A DNA stretch of 64,000 nucleotides. It comes from Mesocentrotus franciscanus (Eukaryota > Echinodermata > Echinoidea > Camarodonta > Strongylocentrotidae). The stretch lies in NCBI GenBank assembly GCA_037976565.1, contig CP137680.1, positions 28,758,348 to 28,822,347 of the forward strand. Direction: 5' to 3'. The notes under the pieces are model-generated. The model saw nothing but the letters and a program-made list of their open reading frames with translations, had not been told where the DNA came from and did not search any database. Position numbers and translations under genes: made by a program. Below, piece after piece: positions 63,576 to 64,000 of this stretch; the first letter of the stretch is position 1; every line of letters starts with the position of its first letter.

Positions 63576-64000
63576 GGATGCAAAAACATAAAAGCGTTAG
63601 ATAATGAAATAGCTACAGATGGCACACCCCCCCAAAAACTAACTAACCCCAACACTTCGTTTTCCCTCAATAATCTAAAATCATGTATATGAGGACTCTA
63701 TAATCTTTAAAAATCATGTATATGGAACATTGCAGAACCGTCAATTCAAAGAAGAAACAAACGAACAAAACAAAGAAACCAGATACAAGTGTATTTCACA
63801 GTGTACTTAGGGTTGTAGAAGTTCCCAAACATTTCAATTGACGAACCATCTATTAAAACAAACAAAGTTAACGGAGGAACGAAATATGTTACATTGTATG
63901 TACGGCTATTGGAAGTTCACATTTCAAATGACGATAACCATTCATCTTCTTAAAATAAATAACGAAAAAACAACACAAAGAAGCAATATAAGTCACAGTC

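Larger units (their letters stand above)
58871..64000. other. Upstream flank of the gene
   Basis: No gene recognised. Contains a C-run (59231-59241), a TTTA-rich tract (59498-59690), a GC-richer island (60540-60780), a short 20-bp direct repeat (61217-61256), CT and CA microsatellites (62660-62887) and a GT/GA tract (63495-63575). The rest is AT-rich. Confidence 0.65.

Overview
The window looks like a piece of a large, AT-rich, repeat-laden animal genome. It has long non-coding stretches, many (CT)n/(GA)n microsatellites, truncated LINEs, a tRNA-derived SINE, several miniature inverted-repeat elements, and small exons with consensus GT-AG splice sites. There are no bacterial-style ORF clusters. 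The style (L2/CR1-type LINE, GGCGTAGC-type element ends, abundant CT/GA tracts) fits a marine invertebrate, perhaps an echinoderm or a related deuterostome. The species cannot be fixed from the sequence alone.

The main result is one split gene on the minus strand that fills most of the window. Its first coding exon (58363-58426) encodes a signal peptide. Exon 2 (9081-9131) and exon 3 (387-526) continue in the same phase and encode the N-terminal part of an extracellular alpha-carbonic-anhydrase-family protein. The FWG, SAW-LC and RQSP pattern resembles most closely the carbonic-anhydrase-related proteins X/XI (CA10/CA11). The three exons give 85 continuous codons with no stop. Intron 1 is about 49.2 kb and intron 2 about 8.6 kb; the rest of the gene lies beyond base 1. 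A CpG-richer stretch at about 58.43-58.87 kb is the likely 5' UTR/promoter side.

Layout: 1-386, start of intron 3; 387-526, exon 3; 527-9080, intron 2 with a dispersed-repeat copy, a SINE and a 450-bp GAA/GGA tract; 9081-9131, exon 2; 9132-58362, intron 1; 58363-58426, exon 1; 58427-64000, upstream flank. Intron 1 holds MITEs (10.0, 12.8, 16.3-16.7, 25.9 and 37.2 kb), a Penelope-like inverted-repeat unit at 25.16-25.5 kb, an L2-like LINE tail at 36.15-36.8 kb, another LINE-like tail at 40.3-40.5 kb, tandem duplications at 47.8 and 49.5 kb, an unrecognised candidate exon at 55.8 kb, and many microsatellites. The upstream flank holds microsatellites and an unexplained GC-richer island at 60.5-60.8 kb.

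Most long open frames in the window are low-complexity read-throughs of microsatellites or chance frames and are not annotated as genes.
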